64,000 nucleotides of DNA, taken from the NCBI GenBank assembly GCA_029215795.1, contig JARDYH010000001.1:193757654-193821653 (forward strand), in the 5' to 3' direction. The position numbers were made by a program, and so were the translations under genes. Positions 1-12,416 of this stretch are shown one piece after another (the stretch's first letter is position 1; every line of letters starts with the position of its first letter). The stretch is from Anniella stebbinsi. Lineage: Eukaryota > Chordata > Lepidosauria > Squamata > Anniellidae. The notes beneath the pieces were generated by a model, which did no database searches, had not been told where the DNA came from, and saw only the letters and a program-made list of their open reading frames with translations.

Positions 1-1008
1 GTGAAATGGCTCTGCAAAAGATTCTCATGCAAAAATTCTGATAAAGCTTAAGGTACAACATTTCACAGTGATGGAATTGACCAAAAACTATTACTGACTA
101 CTGCTTTATGGGTCAGTATCTCAGTATTGTGGATTAGTTACATTGCCTGGTTTAAAGGGCTCAAAGGCTCTGTGTAATAAGACCACTATACATGTAATTT
201 GACTAAAACAGTTTATTTTGTATACTTCCTTTTTATATAGCAAGAGCGTTTCATAGAATCATAGAATCATAGAATAGTAGAGTTGGAAGGGGCCTATAAG
301 GCCATCGAGTCCAACCCCCTGCTCAATGCAGGAATGTACCTTAAAGCACCCCTGACAGATGGCTGTACAGCTGCCTCTTGAATGCCTCTAATGTGGGAGA
401 GCCCACCACTTCCCTAGGTCATTGGTTCCATTGCCGTATCAGTCAGGAAGTTTTTCCTGATGTCCAGTTGGAATCTGGCTTCCTGTCACTTGAGCCCATT
501 ATTCCATGTCCTGCATTCTGGGTTGATCGAGAAGAGATCCTGGCCCTCCTCTGTGTGACAACCTTTCAAGTATTTGAAGAGTGCTATCATGTCTCCCCTC
601 AATCCTCTCTTCTCCAGGCTAAACATGCCTAGTTCTTTCAATCTCTTTTTGCCACTTCAGTGATCACTCATTATTCACTGAGACACATCTCTGTGTAATG
701 TAGCAGCATTTAATGGGGCATTGTTATGCAATCAAATGTGCCCTTCTACTTCGGGGCAGAAGTCATACACCCAGAAAACTGCAGCTAGAAACTTTGTAGG
801 TGCAAATCTCAAAGGGCTCTTGGATTTCCATTTGGCCTTATAAGGAATTATGTGTATCTTGCAACCTGTATATCAATAAAGTCCAATAAAAGATGGTACC
901 AAAGTCCATTTAAGGGCAACAATGCTCTCTCCACATGGAATTCCTACACTGGCATTCCATACGTAGAGACCAACAATGTCAAATGGAAAAGAGAAGCACA
1001 TAATTTAC
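1..1008. other. CPS1 intron 14 (partial)
   Basis: Intronic sequence. Apart from the CR1 fragment at 253-660, I see no recognisable gene or element. Confidence 0.8.
253..660 (-). repeat. CR1 LINE fragment (3' part)
   Basis: On the plus strand it begins with repeated ATAGAATC units and then AGAGTTGGAAGGGGCC, the reverse complement of the classic CR1 3' end (ATTCTATGATTCTATG). It continues with a CCAACCCCCTGC block and a CAGGAAGTTTTTCCTGATGTCC block, both in the second copy at 40526. It is truncated at its 5' side near 660. The element lies in the same orientation as CPS1. Confidence 0.85.
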
Positions 1009-1198
1009 CACAGTTGAGAGCCGTCTGTCCACCCATACCAAGGATTAACCCATCAGGCCGTTCCGCTTTGATGACCTCAGTAACAAATTGTGGGGTGATT
1101 GGGAGGAAGTAAACCGTGTCAGCCTGTTTTAGGCCAACTTCATTGGTCTGAACTGAGGCAATATTGGGGTTCATCAGGACAGTTTTCACATTTTCTTC
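1009..1198 (-). CDS. CPS1: CPS1 exon 14, pre-ATP-grasp domain
   Basis: The exon is 190 nt, with an acceptor after a T-rich tract (...TTTTTCCAG) and a GTAAAT donor, phase 0 to 1. It encodes [63 protein letters not shown] and the first base of a Gly codon. It is almost residue-for-residue the mammalian CPS1 segment. This is the last exon in the window. The gene continues to the left into the first ATP-grasp module. Confidence 0.97.
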
Positions 1199-1604
1199 CT
1201 GGAAAAATAACAACAGCACAACACTTTCAGTAAGCGTATAGCAAGAAAAGATCATTAATATACATAGAAAAGGCACTCAAAACGATCTTCATTTCACTAA
1301 CTTTGAAGCAAATTCCTTTGAAATAAATAGAACCTGTTTTTCTTCCACATAAATGCTTTTAGGCCTAACAGCTCTTAACAACTCTTTAAAAAGTTAAAAT
1401 AGAAAACAATTTTACAAGCTACCATCACTTTGACATGCACTAAATACTGCATGATAACTGGGTTATCAGATACAAATTTCAAACAAAAAGATTAATATAA
1501 TCCTCAGACGTTTATGTCAGAATAAATTGGTTAATCTTTAATATGCCCCTGTTGTTTTAATAGGAGATAGAAAAGTGGTTGGTAAAATACACTGAATTGG
1601 ACCT

Positions 1605-1765
1605 AGACAAAGAGCCGATCTACACATGCAGGATAAAACACTTTGAAAACGTTTTGAAAACTGTATATGCAGTGTGTCCTGGGCCCCAACAGTTCTCGAA
1701 ACTGTAATAAACCGTTTAAAACTGTTTTAAACCGTTTCAAAGCAGTAGTGTAGATAGGTTCTTAC
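1605..1765. repeat. Small foldback element, GATCTACA-ended family
   Basis: It starts with GAGCCGATCTACACATG and ends with GTGTAGATAGGTTCT, an imperfect inverted repeat. Between them, GTTTTAAAC/GTTTGAAAC-like words recur. A larger relative with the same ends lies at 34431-35003. It is probably a non-autonomous DNA transposon. Confidence 0.5.
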
Positions 1766-2823
1766 TCATACACAGAGTAGACCCGCAGAAATCACTAATT
1801 TCAGTGGATCTACTCTCAGTATGGCTAAGTCTGGATCCAACTCATAATGTTGTTAAAGATATTTATTCAACCTATTTTTTAAAAGTACTTATTAATTGAC
1901 TGGCAACGTTCTAACACAAAAGCTATGCGAACATTTTTCAAGTGCTAGCATGTATACTTGGTTATAAATGTACTACTTCATTGTATTTCTGCTTCCTGCA
2001 CTTTCCATAGCCAATCTTGTGAATTAACACTTCCACACATGGCTTGTTTATGTTTGGCCTTAAAACTGGTGCCCAATCAACACAATGGAAGGCAAATAAC
2101 ATTGTGAACACCAAGGCACATCTTGCAATGCTACAGCCGCGCCAACAGCCTCAGCTTCACATCCTATTGTAAATCATGCTGCCAGAGGCAAGGTCACCCA
2201 AAGCAAGTATCACCTCTGGAATGGCTGATTAGCACCAAGATCAAGACGGCTAGCGGGTAGTGAGAGGAGGAAGGTCAAGCCGGCACGATTTGCTGGAAAA
2301 TATAATTTCTCTTAAAGCGTAAAAGCAGAAGGCAAGAAAAGCAAAGAGTGGGAGACTGTCACATTTGGAAGAAATGCTTTTCTCTAGAAATCACGATGAA
2401 CTTTATATAGAGAAGGTGCCTCCAATCCATTTTCTCTTTTCAGGTAATATCACATGCCAGTGATGCTTCTGAACAGTCTGGCTACAGTCTACATTACCCA
2501 GGGCATAGAAAGGCCGAATGAAACATACTGCCAATTCTAGGGGCTGGCTAACATATGTTCTTGCTCAGCCAAAGAGCAACATGGTAAAAAAAATGTGGCC
2601 TAGAAAATTCAGTGCTTTCCAACCTTTAGAACTGTTTTGACTGACTGATTATAAATGCATTTTTTCAAAGATTAGGAAGAAATAATGTTGCTACTTGCAA
2701 AAATATAATAACAGGTTGAATAGCTTTTGGTGCTGGACTCCCTGATCCTTGTACCTGCAGCAGAAACTACTTTTCCATCTTCTTTCTACTACAAAATATA
2801 ATGGAAACAATCCAGCCAATGGG

Positions 2824-3007
2824 CTTGTTCAGACAACACACTAAGCTATGGTTAAGCCATGGTTAGTGAGGTTGTTTAAACAGTGGTTTTGTAGCCACCA
2901 TGGCTAGGAATGATTCACATGACACATTAAGTCATGGTTCACATAACCATAATGTTCTGTTCAAAATGCTTAACCACCGTGGCTTATCATGTCACCTGAA
3001 CAGGGTC
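2824..3007. repeat. Palindromic MITE, CAGACAACACACTAAG family, copy 1
   Basis: The left end GTTCAGACAACACACTAAG is mirrored by a right end in ...ACCTGAAC, and both arms contain AAGCCATGG/CCATGGCT-type words. Relatives lie at 25228-26047 (split by an insertion), 31268-31415 and 62333-62493. The family ends resemble those of the 230-bp elements at 49316 and 57965. Confidence 0.6.
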
Positions 3008-3949
3008 AATGTTAAGCACTTTTAAATGACACTGATTTCAATGAGGGTGATTTAAAATATGTACTTAACCCTCCCACTGTGGGATTTTTTTAAAAAAAAA
3101 ATGCTTAACTTGGGCTGGATCATGCCCATTTCCTCTTTTCCCAGAAGAGCTATGTTTGATCCTCATGACCAGAAAACTGATCTGTCTTTCAAAAAAATAA
3201 ATAAATCACATCTTGTACCCTTACCACATAGTGTTCTATTTTTATTTCAACCTCCATGATGGAAAAATGCTACGAAATAACCCCAACGCATGAACTATTT
3301 GTGCGAGATTCCTTAGACCCCCATCTACTGCAGAAAATCTAATTATCATGTCTGCTATAGAGTTGCACCCTTCCAGGCACAGTGTTTTGTAAATAAGGTA
3401 AGGCTTTCAAAGCCTGACATTTGCTGCAGCAAATATGGCTCTTGTACACGCCTCTTGCAGATGGGGTCATAGCATACAGTTTTTGTTAAGTCACCAGAAT
3501 GACTAGCAATTTATTGGAAAAATATACATAAACCATGAACGTCTCAACATTTTTAGCCCATATGATGTTTTATGCTCTGGTTCACACAGGTGCCTGTTAC
3601 CTGTCATTTGTTATTAAACTGGTTTAAACATTTCTTGGTCTCCCTGTCTGGAAACAGAGTGACAGAATTTGAGAGAAAAATACCAAAGTATATATAGCAA
3701 ATAAGGAATGCATTTTTTTTGCAATAAATCAGAGAGGCTGAAGTTTCTTTAAAACAAACCATTTATGTGCATTTTTTTTCATTGAAAGCTTATTAATCAT
3801 GGAATCAGCTCACAACCCATTCACAGGGAGGACGCACGGGGTTTATTCTCACTGAATAATGCAGTTAGTTTTGCCTAACATCTATATACTGCCAGAGATG
3901 TAAGCAAGGCAGAATGTATAGTTACATAAAGGGATTGCACCAACTGCTA

Positions 3950-4108
<159 letters not shown>

Positions 4109-4601
4109 CTAAAAGCAAGCAATGGGTCAGTGGAAAGTCAAAACACCCATGATCACCATCAAATAAGCTTTATCCACATCAGTTCTTTCTTTCAAAATCA
4201 TTTCCAGGACAAGGAAGGGTCCACTCTTGCCTTCTTAGGTTCCTTTCCTGCTGATGCATGTTTGCAGTTCATGTGTAAAGAGAGAGGTCGGAATTCCTAA
4301 GCACCTCCATCTGGAGCCCTTTAACCAAAGCCAGTAGGCTGGCAGGGAGGATTTCGGTCAGCCTACCACCTGAATTGGCAGGCTGAATGAGCGTCAGCTG
4401 AAGCAAGAAGCAAGCTTACTAATGGAAATGGTCCTTGCAACATCTGCCTAGACATCCTCAGGAACACTGCTTGCACAGGAGTGCCTCTTTAATTGGGTTA
4501 ATCACTTCCCAGGGACAAAGCTCAGAAGTGGAACCTTAATCAGCACTTCCATTCAGGATGTTGTTGGGATATATCCAAGGAAAAGCAGATAGCGCTGCCA
4601 T

Positions 4602-4810
4602 CAGTGGAAGCTGGTGGTTCCGATGTCATGGGACTGTGAATTCACCCTGTGTTTCAGTCAGAACTAGCCAGAACTCTAAAGGAACTATCATAGGTGTTGA
4701 AACCTACCTCCAAAATAGCTTCAGGACCTTGGACAGCTCCTTTCGAGTTCTGCCTGAAACCCAGAGCAGATTCACTGCCCTACTGTCATCGGAGCCACCA
4801 GCCTCCACTG
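4602..4810. repeat. Foldback MITE, CAGTGGAGGCTGG family, copy 1
   Basis: It starts CAGTGGAAGCTGGTGG and ends CCACCAGCCTCCACTG. The arms also pair internally through GTTTCAGTCAGAAC and GTTCTGCCTGAAAC. The flanking octamers GCTGCCAT and GCAGTCAT match at 6 of 8 positions, suggesting an old hAT-type target duplication. Related copies lie at 41124-41334 and about 62945-63176. Confidence 0.7.
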
Positions 4811-4880
4811 GCAGTCATACATCCTTACAGCTGCTCATTTGAACTTCGTTTGATTTGGATTTGTATCTTCCAAATGTGCC

Positions 4881-4900
4881 TCCCTCTCTCTCTCTCTCTC

Positions 4901-4948
<48 letters not shown>
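4881..4948 (+). repeat. (CT)n microsatellite
   Basis: A near-perfect CT dinucleotide tract of about 68 bp, interrupted twice by TTT. Confidence 0.95.
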
Positions 4949-5779
4949 ATGTGGGTGGATGCATGCGTGGGTGGGTGTGCAGGTGTACACTTTGGCATTA
5001 AATCTTAGCTTTCATGTATATAAAATCAGAATATATCAACCCACATTGTTGTGAACATAAAGCAAAAGAGATCAGAATCTGGGTCCCACATGGTTGCTTG
5101 ATTTTCTTCATTCCCTCTAGTAAAGTTTCTCTAGATCAGGGGTAGGCAACCTGTGTCCTGAAGTTGTTTAGGACCACACTTCCCATAAGCCCCAGACAGG
5201 TCAGCCAATGGTGAGAGATTATGGGAGAGCATTAGGTTGCCTATGTCTACTGTAGATAGAAATCTATTGATATCCCTTGTCTCCTAGTTTTTACTGCATC
5301 ATACTGGTGGTGAGCGAAATCTTCTCCAGGTTTAATTTTCTCAACAAAAACAGAAATTTCAAGGGACTGAAATTCCCCATTTGAAAGTCCTAATCCAACT
5401 GATTGTTCACAATGACCATTATGTTCTCTCTCAGCTGCTGCTTTAGCAGCCTTCACTCCCCACCCCATTTCATTCATTCATTCATTCATAAGGAATCCCA
5501 ACCAATCACGGATCCTGAACTTGATTGGGATGATATCACAATCCTATCTAGCTAACAGAGTTAGCTATTTTCTAACTTATTAAAGATTATTAAAGCCTGT
5601 CCCAGTGAGAGCAATGCTTCCTGCACTAGTCAATGAGCAATCTTAGTCAATCAGGTATCAATATTAGAATCAAACAGGTTCTCTGAAAAAAAATTGCTAA
5701 AAGGGAAGCTCCCATTTCAATTCTGATGAAACTTGTCATCAATTTGTCACACCCCCACTTCAGCTCAGGACTGCACCAT

Positions 5780-5960
5780 CCTGTTCTTTGTATTATTATT
5801 ATTATTATTATTTATTTATTCATTTATTTATTCCATTTATATACCGCCCCATAGCCGAAGCTCTCTGGGCATTTTAAAAAATTAAAAACATTGAACATTA
5901 AAAAAACACCGATATACAAAATTTAAAAGCATAAAAAGCATAAAAACAAGTTATAATTAC
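5780..5960 (-). repeat. L2-like LINE 3' tail
   Basis: ATT/ATTT repeats are followed by TATATACCGCCCCATAGCCG and AAGCTCTCTGGGC, the reverse complement of the GCCCAGAGAGCTTCGGCTA type tail that is common in squamate L2-like elements. The A/T tail at the start indicates minus orientation. Similar shorter tails are at 10803-10885, 23556-23650 and 26048-26130. Confidence 0.55.
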
Positions 5961-7127
5961 AATATCCTTTAATAGCAACAATTCTGGGTCAAACTCTAAA
6001 AACTCTAAATTTTGTATAAAAGCAAAAACTCGAATAGTCTGAATAAAGGATTCAAGCACAGCAAATCGCTATATGACAAAATCACAAAATCTGCATGCAT
6101 TCGATTGTGCTTTGAATCTGTCTTGATATTAAATTCAGTTTTCCTGGTGCAAAGTGGAAGAGCTCAGTAGAAAATCCAGCAATGCAATCCATATTAAACA
6201 TTTTTGTACGCGAGGCTTCAATCACCTTTGAAACTCTCATGTTATTTATGTGAATGCCTGATTGCTGTTCATGCAAAAGAAATGCAGAGGCATTTGTAAT
6301 GCAAGCGAGCATGCTGACCAAGATGGGGTTTATATTTGCATCTCATACTGATTCAAATATCGCTATAAGGGTCATACATAGAAAATGTATAGGTCAGACG
6401 ATGCATCTTCAGTGTATAGGTCAGACAATGTAAAGAGGGATGAGACTAGGAACCTAGGACCAAGCACAGTTTCTAGTATAGATCTGTGAGCCTGGAGTTT
6501 GGAGTCCTGGACGACCATGCCTAAACGGCAGGAAAGATGGAAAGATGGATTGCATGAACTTCATGCCCAGCTGGCATAGAGCTTGGCACAGAAGCCCCAG
6601 ATGGTGTTCCAGGACTCTATAGCTCTACATATCAGGAGTGAGCCCCTCTTTATTTACCCCACAGAACTGAAGCATTTTAAGAAAGGAAATTCTGGTTCAT
6701 AAAAGCTGAGGGCAGTATGCATTTCCCTAACTTATCAGTTGATGAAATCTATTATATATGGACTGCTAAGCAAAAGCAATTCAGTCTAATTTGGTAAAAT
6801 ACCAGGATTACTGTGCATAATGTACAATGAATTTGTTGGTTGCCACAGTAGCTTATAGACGAGCGTGGTTCAATAATGGTTGATCACAGCTCTTGTGTTA
6901 CTTTATTTGTTCAGTGCCCATATGCTCTGTGGGAGGTTATAATACAAATTTAGAGTCATGTGGGGGGGAATCTAAAAAGTGGTTTTATTTACAGCTACTA
7001 GTAAATGAGAACCCACGAGATTTAGAATCTTGAGAAAATGCCAGCTGAACCTGGATTCAAATCTTCTCCAGTTTGAGGACCAAATCCAATTTTAGAGAAG
7101 CTCTTAAGGGGCCACAGTCTAGTGATG

Positions 7128-7215
7128 GGCGGAGCCAAAGGCAAAGGGAGTGGAGCCAATGGTAAAGAGGGTGGAGCCAAAGGCAAAGAGGGCAGAGTCA
7201 AAGGCAAAGGGGTGG
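7128..7215 (+). repeat. Short minisatellite, ~21-bp unit
   Basis: About four imperfect units of the form GGTGGAGCCAAAGGCAAAGAG, one after another, with single-base variants. The tract is purine-rich on the plus strand. Confidence 0.75.
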
Positions 7216-7812
7216 GGACAAAACATCAGCATATTTTAGCTTAAAGCTCATCATGCCAGTAACTACATCTTAGGAGAGACACGTCAACTTTTTAGAATGG
7301 AGGGGGGCTGCACAAAAGCAGGGAAACCACTAAACGCCCAGTGATTGGAGGAAAGCGGTGTGGCCATTTGGGGAACCTTGGACGGCCAGCAGAGATGCCC
7401 TATTTAATATATTATCATTGTCACATATTCCGAAGCTCAGCCCTGGCATTCAAAACAGGTACTGAAACTGAGCCCAGGTGAGCTTTGGCTCAAATTAAGC
7501 CCTGAATAAATGAAATAAAGAAGTCTGACATTTCTCGACCTTGCAGGCTATAAATCTAAACAAGCCTCCAAGAATTCTGCTTCAGAGGCATGCATCCCAA
7601 ATCCCCGGGTCTCAGTAATTATTTCAAGGCAAAATGGGAGTGAATATAACTTTAATGAGCAACAACATCAGGAGGATTTCTTTCGAAAGGCATTTGGGTT
7701 GTGCAACTGCCCAGGTAACAATTCTGGAGAGCGAATCTGCCTCCCGCTTTCAATAACAGCCCCCGTCACTGTATGACCGATGGCTCAATGCAAAGCACAT
7801 TAATACACTGAC

Positions 7813-7911
7813 CTCCACTCTTGAAGTTGCAGCTGTGGCCTTGGGCAGCACGGAAGCAAAGCTTGTACCTTTTCCCTTCTTGATCAGGGAAATAAATGAA
7901 TCAAATAAGAA
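7813..7911 (-). CDS. CPS1: CPS1 exon 12, linker between halves
   Basis: The exon is 99 nt (33 codons), with a TTTCCCTAG acceptor and an unusual GTCAGT donor (not GTAAGT), phase 0. It encodes FLFDSFISLIKKGKGTSFAS followed by VLPKATAATSRVE. The FDSF-(I/F)-SLIKKGK helix closes the amidotransferase-like domain. The Ser/Ala/Thr-rich tail is the linker to the synthetase half and is less conserved than its neighbours. Confidence 0.95.
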
Positions 7912-8231
7912 CTAGGGAAAGTAAATAAAATTCAGATCAGCATACAAAGGACGGCTCTATATTCACATTATAAAGAGACCGGTACTGGGGGTGGGGGTGG
8001 AGGATGACCATGCTGCCTGGGAACAGTGGCCATTGTAGCCCAATGCATCCAGAGGGCACTGGGATGGGGACAGCTGATTTATGCCAACTTGATTCCAACT
8101 AACACATATTTCTCGTGTACATGAAGAGCAAAGTTACAATCCCACATTCTGCACTCCTGTGAGGATAAGCTCTCTTCCGCTGTACAGTCCAGGAGCTGAC
8201 CTGAAAGATGGAATCCTGAAGCTCTGGTCTT

Positions 8232-8264
8232 TAATAATAATAATAATAATAATAACAACAACAA
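8232..8264 (+). repeat. (AAT)n/(AAC)n microsatellite
   Basis: About eight AAT units followed by AAC units, directly next to an L2-like tail fragment (TTTATTTCTTACCCGCCTC). Confidence 0.9.
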
Positions 8265-8836
8265 TTTATTTCTTACCCGCCTCTCCGTCTGGATCGAGGC
8301 GGGGAACAACAACATGATAAAATACTTTTGTGGTCGCCATGGTGGGAAAATAATTTTAAACCCTGCAGTCACCTGACTCCGTGGGAAGCACACATGGAGC
8401 CCTTTTGGATGGGCTGCTTGCTTCTTCATTCCCTCCAATGGGTGGGTCAGCCAATGGGTCAGCCAAAGTGTGGGCCAGATAGGGCAGCACTGTGTATGCA
8501 TTGAACCCTTGTGCCCTCAAGGGACCAAAGGATTAGAGTAAGTACTGCCAAAAACATATGTTCAGGAGGCATAGTTTCTACCCATTACACCTCCATCAAG
8601 GCCTCCAGTCATATTCCACTGGCCCCAGACCATTTTTCCCGACCTTTTTCCAAATCCTGAGCACAAAAACACCCAATCAGGCAAAGACTCAGATACTGGG
8701 GTTTGAATATAAATATGTATATTGAGGCAGTTTGCATAAATTCTATTACTACTACCATACGCACAGGATCTGAAGGGCTTTCATGCAATGAACTGCCATG
8801 ATTACCCCTCTGGAATTTGCCTATGTAGTGCAATTC

Positions 8837-8840
<4 letters not shown>

Positions 8841-8871
<31 letters not shown>
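8841..8871 (+). repeat. (CT)n microsatellite
   Basis: Uninterrupted TC dinucleotide repeat of about 31 bp. Confidence 0.95.
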
Positions 8872-8872
<1 letters not shown>

Positions 8873-10537
8873 ATTATGTCGTGAGCCCAATTAATCTAAT
8901 TAATAATTAACCTAATTAATAAATGCACTCTTTGTATTGTATCCCAAGTGCTTAAGAAGTTTAAGGCATACATTTAATCCAATCTGCATGAAAATCTTAA
9001 CACAGATCAATGCAAACATTCCGCTGATTTACAACAGAAGTTGAGGTGGAGAACGTTCTTACATCATTTGCATTCAAACTAGATTTCACCCGCATGTGCC
9101 AATGGACAGACGAGCCCCATGAAAACATTCACCTGTCTCACAACTAATGCATGGAGGGGCTGTATCCGGGCATGCAAGCTCTGTCCCCCCCCCCCCCCAA
9201 TATCCCTATGTACCCAGCTATGTTATCAGGGCTTGTGATGGCAGGTTGTGTTGCTACCTCACCCAACCAAAGGCACTCACAATGCTTTTTCAGATCTTGC
9301 CATTGATACATCCAGATGCATTAGGATGCTGAAGACCAGGGATGGTGTCTGTCCATCCCCTCCACACTTCATTTGTACTCAGATTGCGGGACAACAGCTG
9401 CGTAAACCTAACGTTGAGATCTTATTGGGGGACCTTGATTTGAATACCAGCCTGCCTAAAACCCCATTAAGAAAGTTTGGATAAGTCCCTCTTGTCCAGC
9501 TTCAGTTCCTTAGTTTATGGCTGGTTGGGGCATGCTGGGAGTTGTACACCTTATTTCTGTCTGAGCATGCATAGCATTGTGCCCTAAATAGCAATAATCA
9601 TGATCTACCGCAGAGGGTTACTAAGAAGATGGATGAAACAAGGATGGTTGCTACTCATCATGAATCCCATGAGATTTCCCCCTGCTGTGGTTCCCAGACA
9701 TGTGTTTGTTGTATCTTGGGAGAAAACAGGTGAAAAAGGGGGCTGGGGGAGGGGGAAGGGAGGGTAAAGCACCCTCTTGCACACTCACTATTCCCCCACT
9801 GCGAAGTCCACACTCACACCCTCCATTTTGCAGCTCTTCAGCAGTGACAGGGATTCTCAGGCCCAAGTTCAGCCTTTAAGAGTTAATACTGTCTATACAC
9901 TGTACATAAAAGTTTGGCTTTCATCTCCTTTATAGCAGGTGCCTTTAAAAGGATGAGTCTATGTAACAATTAAAAAAAAAAAAAAAGAACCGCAAGGTGC
10001 TTTCCCACCCTTTGGAAATTAGTAAATTCTCTTCTACATTTAGTTAACCAAGAAACAATAATTAAAACCCAGTGTTTTTCCCAAATGTTATTTCTGTTTA
10101 CATTCAATGAATGCTGAAGACTATATGTATGGGCAGGCATGCTTTCTGTTACCTTATTATACATCCTGATGCTGTTTAGTCACACTCCCCCCCTCCAACT
10201 ACTCAATACGTTGCTGTAGGGATTGTCATGAGAAGTCACAGATAGGGGATTAAGCTTCATTTTCAAATATGAGAATAAGAAAGTGTGCATGTGAATCCAT
10301 TTACATAACTCGACAACTTCAATAATGTAAAAGTATTCAAAATGTATTTCAAAGATAATGGGCATTCTTTTAAAGAAAAAAAATAGCTGCCAATCGGTAA
10401 TACAGAGCATTTTCGTTTATATAAATCATGCAGATAGCTGTTGGGGGCCTAATCCAATCTATGCAAATGCCACTGTTGAGTTTAATTCGAAATATTGCAC
10501 ACAGCTCAAAGCATAACCAGAACTAAGGGCTATGTCT

Positions 10538-10660
10538 GCCTTCCCCAACCTTCGGTTCCCAGACACCCTTGGACTGCAACTCCCATCATCCCAAATCAGC
10601 ATGGGCAATGGTGGGAGCTGTAGTCCAGTGACATATGGGGACTCAAGGTTGTGAAAGGCT
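10538..10660. repeat. Hairpin repeat, CTTCCCCAACCT family, copy 1
   Basis: Its left end is GCCTTCCCCAACCTTCGG and its right end GGTTGTGAAAGGC. Internal words GGACTGCAACTCCCATCAT and GGGAGCTGTAGTCC form the paired arms. Copies with the same layout lie at 19412-19533 and 42538-42640. It is probably a hAT-type MITE that is widespread in squamates. Confidence 0.6.
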
Positions 10661-10689
10661 GCCCTAACTAAATAACCTGATGTGATCTA

Positions 10690-10800
10690 TCACCTTTTCC
10701 CCTGCTTGTGGGTTTCCTGGGAGCATATGGGAACCAGGACACTGAATTAGTTGGACCTTCGATCTGATCCAGCATGCCTAGTCTTATGATCCTCTCTATA
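10690..10800 (+). repeat. CR1/L3-like LINE 3' fragment
   Basis: It contains TTGTGGGTTTCCTGGGAG, TTGGACCTTCGATCTGATCC and AGCATGCCTAGTCTTATGAT. These match in order the better preserved fragment at 56830-56985, which ends in TCTTATGGTCTTATG. Confidence 0.5.
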
Positions 10801-12056
10801 GATCAGTTATTTGTTTCATTTCTATACCATCCAATAGACAAAGCTCTCTGGGCGGTTTACAACAATTTAAGTTGTTTTAAACTGAGTTGTAAGGCACCTG
10901 TGATGAATGATTGTGGTAGACTTCGGACCCCCCAAAACTGCCATTAGAGTCAATACTTTTCTCATTGATTCACCTCCTTTTTCAAATATTATCATGTCTG
11001 TTTCCCACTATTTATAATTCAGTAACATCTGTATTCTGCCTATCCCACAGGAAACTCAGAGTACTATAAATGAGGTCCCCATCCATGTATTGGCCAGGCC
11101 TGGACCTGCTTAGTTTCAGGACCAGAGTGACTTGAGTCAGATTCAAGATATTCTAAGGACCAATCTACACAATCAGAAATGGTAGAGCTCCCTTGGGATT
11201 CTAAACATCTCAAAATATAGGTGTGGGATCATATGGGTGAATGTTTCCTTGCAGTAAGCCCTCTCCGCACATAGGAAACATACCTGTCAGGTTTAACCAG
11301 CGACTGTGTTCTACAGGACAACTTTGCGCTGACGCTAATCTTGGACACTCCCGCCACATAGCCTCAGCACTGAGAACATACATGAGTCCAGGGGCCTTAA
11401 TCCTGAGCAAGGCTGGTTCTAAATGGGAAATGTTACTACAGAATGTTTCTGTAAAGTTCCAAATTTCAGGCAATGAAACACTCCCAATGAAATTCTTTCA
11501 ACCAGGCCTAAATCTAGATATGTATGAGAATTTTGTTTCAGTTTGGAAATCACTCAAAAATGCCCTGTTCAACACCACAGATATGAATGGGAATTTGTTT
11601 TGCAAATGTTCGCAAATTCTCTAACACATGGTCCTATTATAAAAATGCAATTTTTAAAATGCATTTTGGGGGGAAAAAATAGTATTTTAATACTCTTGCC
11701 AAAGGGTGGAAAATGTACACTTTTGATAGCTTTTGATAGCAAAAAACAACAACAACCAAGCCCAGATCGCCAATGGAAACAGAAGCGAGCCGAACCAAGC
11801 TACCTGAAGTGAAGTTCAGAAAATTTCAATAAGCTCAAGCGTCCCTGGTTCTCCCATCTCTACCTAGTTCTACAGGAGGTTTTGTTTTTCAGAATCATAG
11901 CTTCACAGCATGATTCCGTTTACATGTATTTCATTAAATACATTACTGTATATTTCAGGGTACGGGGGAATGTTTGGTTTTCATTGTTCTTTTCTCAGTC
12001 GCTTTGGGACAGCTTTCAGTTGTGTGAAGTGAGACACAAGTGTAATAAACTAACTT

Positions 12057-12385
12057 GGGGTGCCTCTACAAGAGCGATTTAAAGCTCTTTCAAAGCACAT
12101 TACAGATTTTACCTCTACAAGAGCGGAGCTCGAATCGGGGGTTGAGGCACTTTTTACCTCCGATTATTCGCATGATCAACTTAAAATTTACCGTGGGAGT
12201 TAAAGCGCCTTATGGCCATGTAAACATGTGATTCTCCGCATGTCAACAACTTTAAAGCGCGTTTCATACAGCCCTTAATGTGCTTCACCGCCTCTCGTGA
12301 ATAGGTATTAGGAGTAAATACGCTTATCTGTATATACGCATAATCGGGCAACTGGGCGTCAAAGTAAAATCTTGTAGAGGGGACC
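12057..12385. repeat. CpG-rich MITE, CCTCTACAAG family, copy 1
   Basis: It starts GGGGTGCCTCTACAAGAGCG and ends CTTGTAGAGGGGACC. The interior is unusual for these introns: GCGC, CGCAT and CGATTAT words recur. Copies lie at 43304-43658 and, reversed, at about 61276-61588. The second copy is flanked by TTA on both sides, hinting at a PIF/Harbinger-type element, but this is not certain. Confidence 0.65.
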
Positions 12386-12416
12386 TTAACTAATTAGTTC
12401 ACTAACTTTACAGTAC

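Larger units (their letters stand above)
4109..7812. other. CPS1 intron 12
   Basis: The intron is 3.7 kb. It contains a palindromic element (4602-4810), a CT tract, an L2-like tail (5780-5960) and a minisatellite (7128-7215). Nothing else is recognised. Confidence 0.75.
7912..12416. other. CPS1 intron 11
   Basis: The intron is 4.5 kb. It includes AAT and CT microsatellites, a hairpin repeat at 10538-10660, CR1/L3- and L2-like tails around 10690-10885, and the CpG-rich MITE ending at 12385, only 31 bp from exon 11. The block from 11150 to 12050 shows no recognisable element, despite a 127-codon open frame. Confidence 0.7.

Noticed and set aside
4694..5008. Ser/Leu-rich 104-codon frame
   Set aside because: It is translation of the CT microsatellite plus part of a palindromic MITE.
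8079..8501. 140-codon minus-strand frame with a poly-Leu run
   Set aside because: The Leu run is the AAT/AAC microsatellite read on the other strand. The rest includes a LINE tail fragment.
11241..11624. 127-codon plus-strand open frame in intron 11
   Set aside because: No recognisable domain, no splice or promoter context, and ordinary intronic composition.
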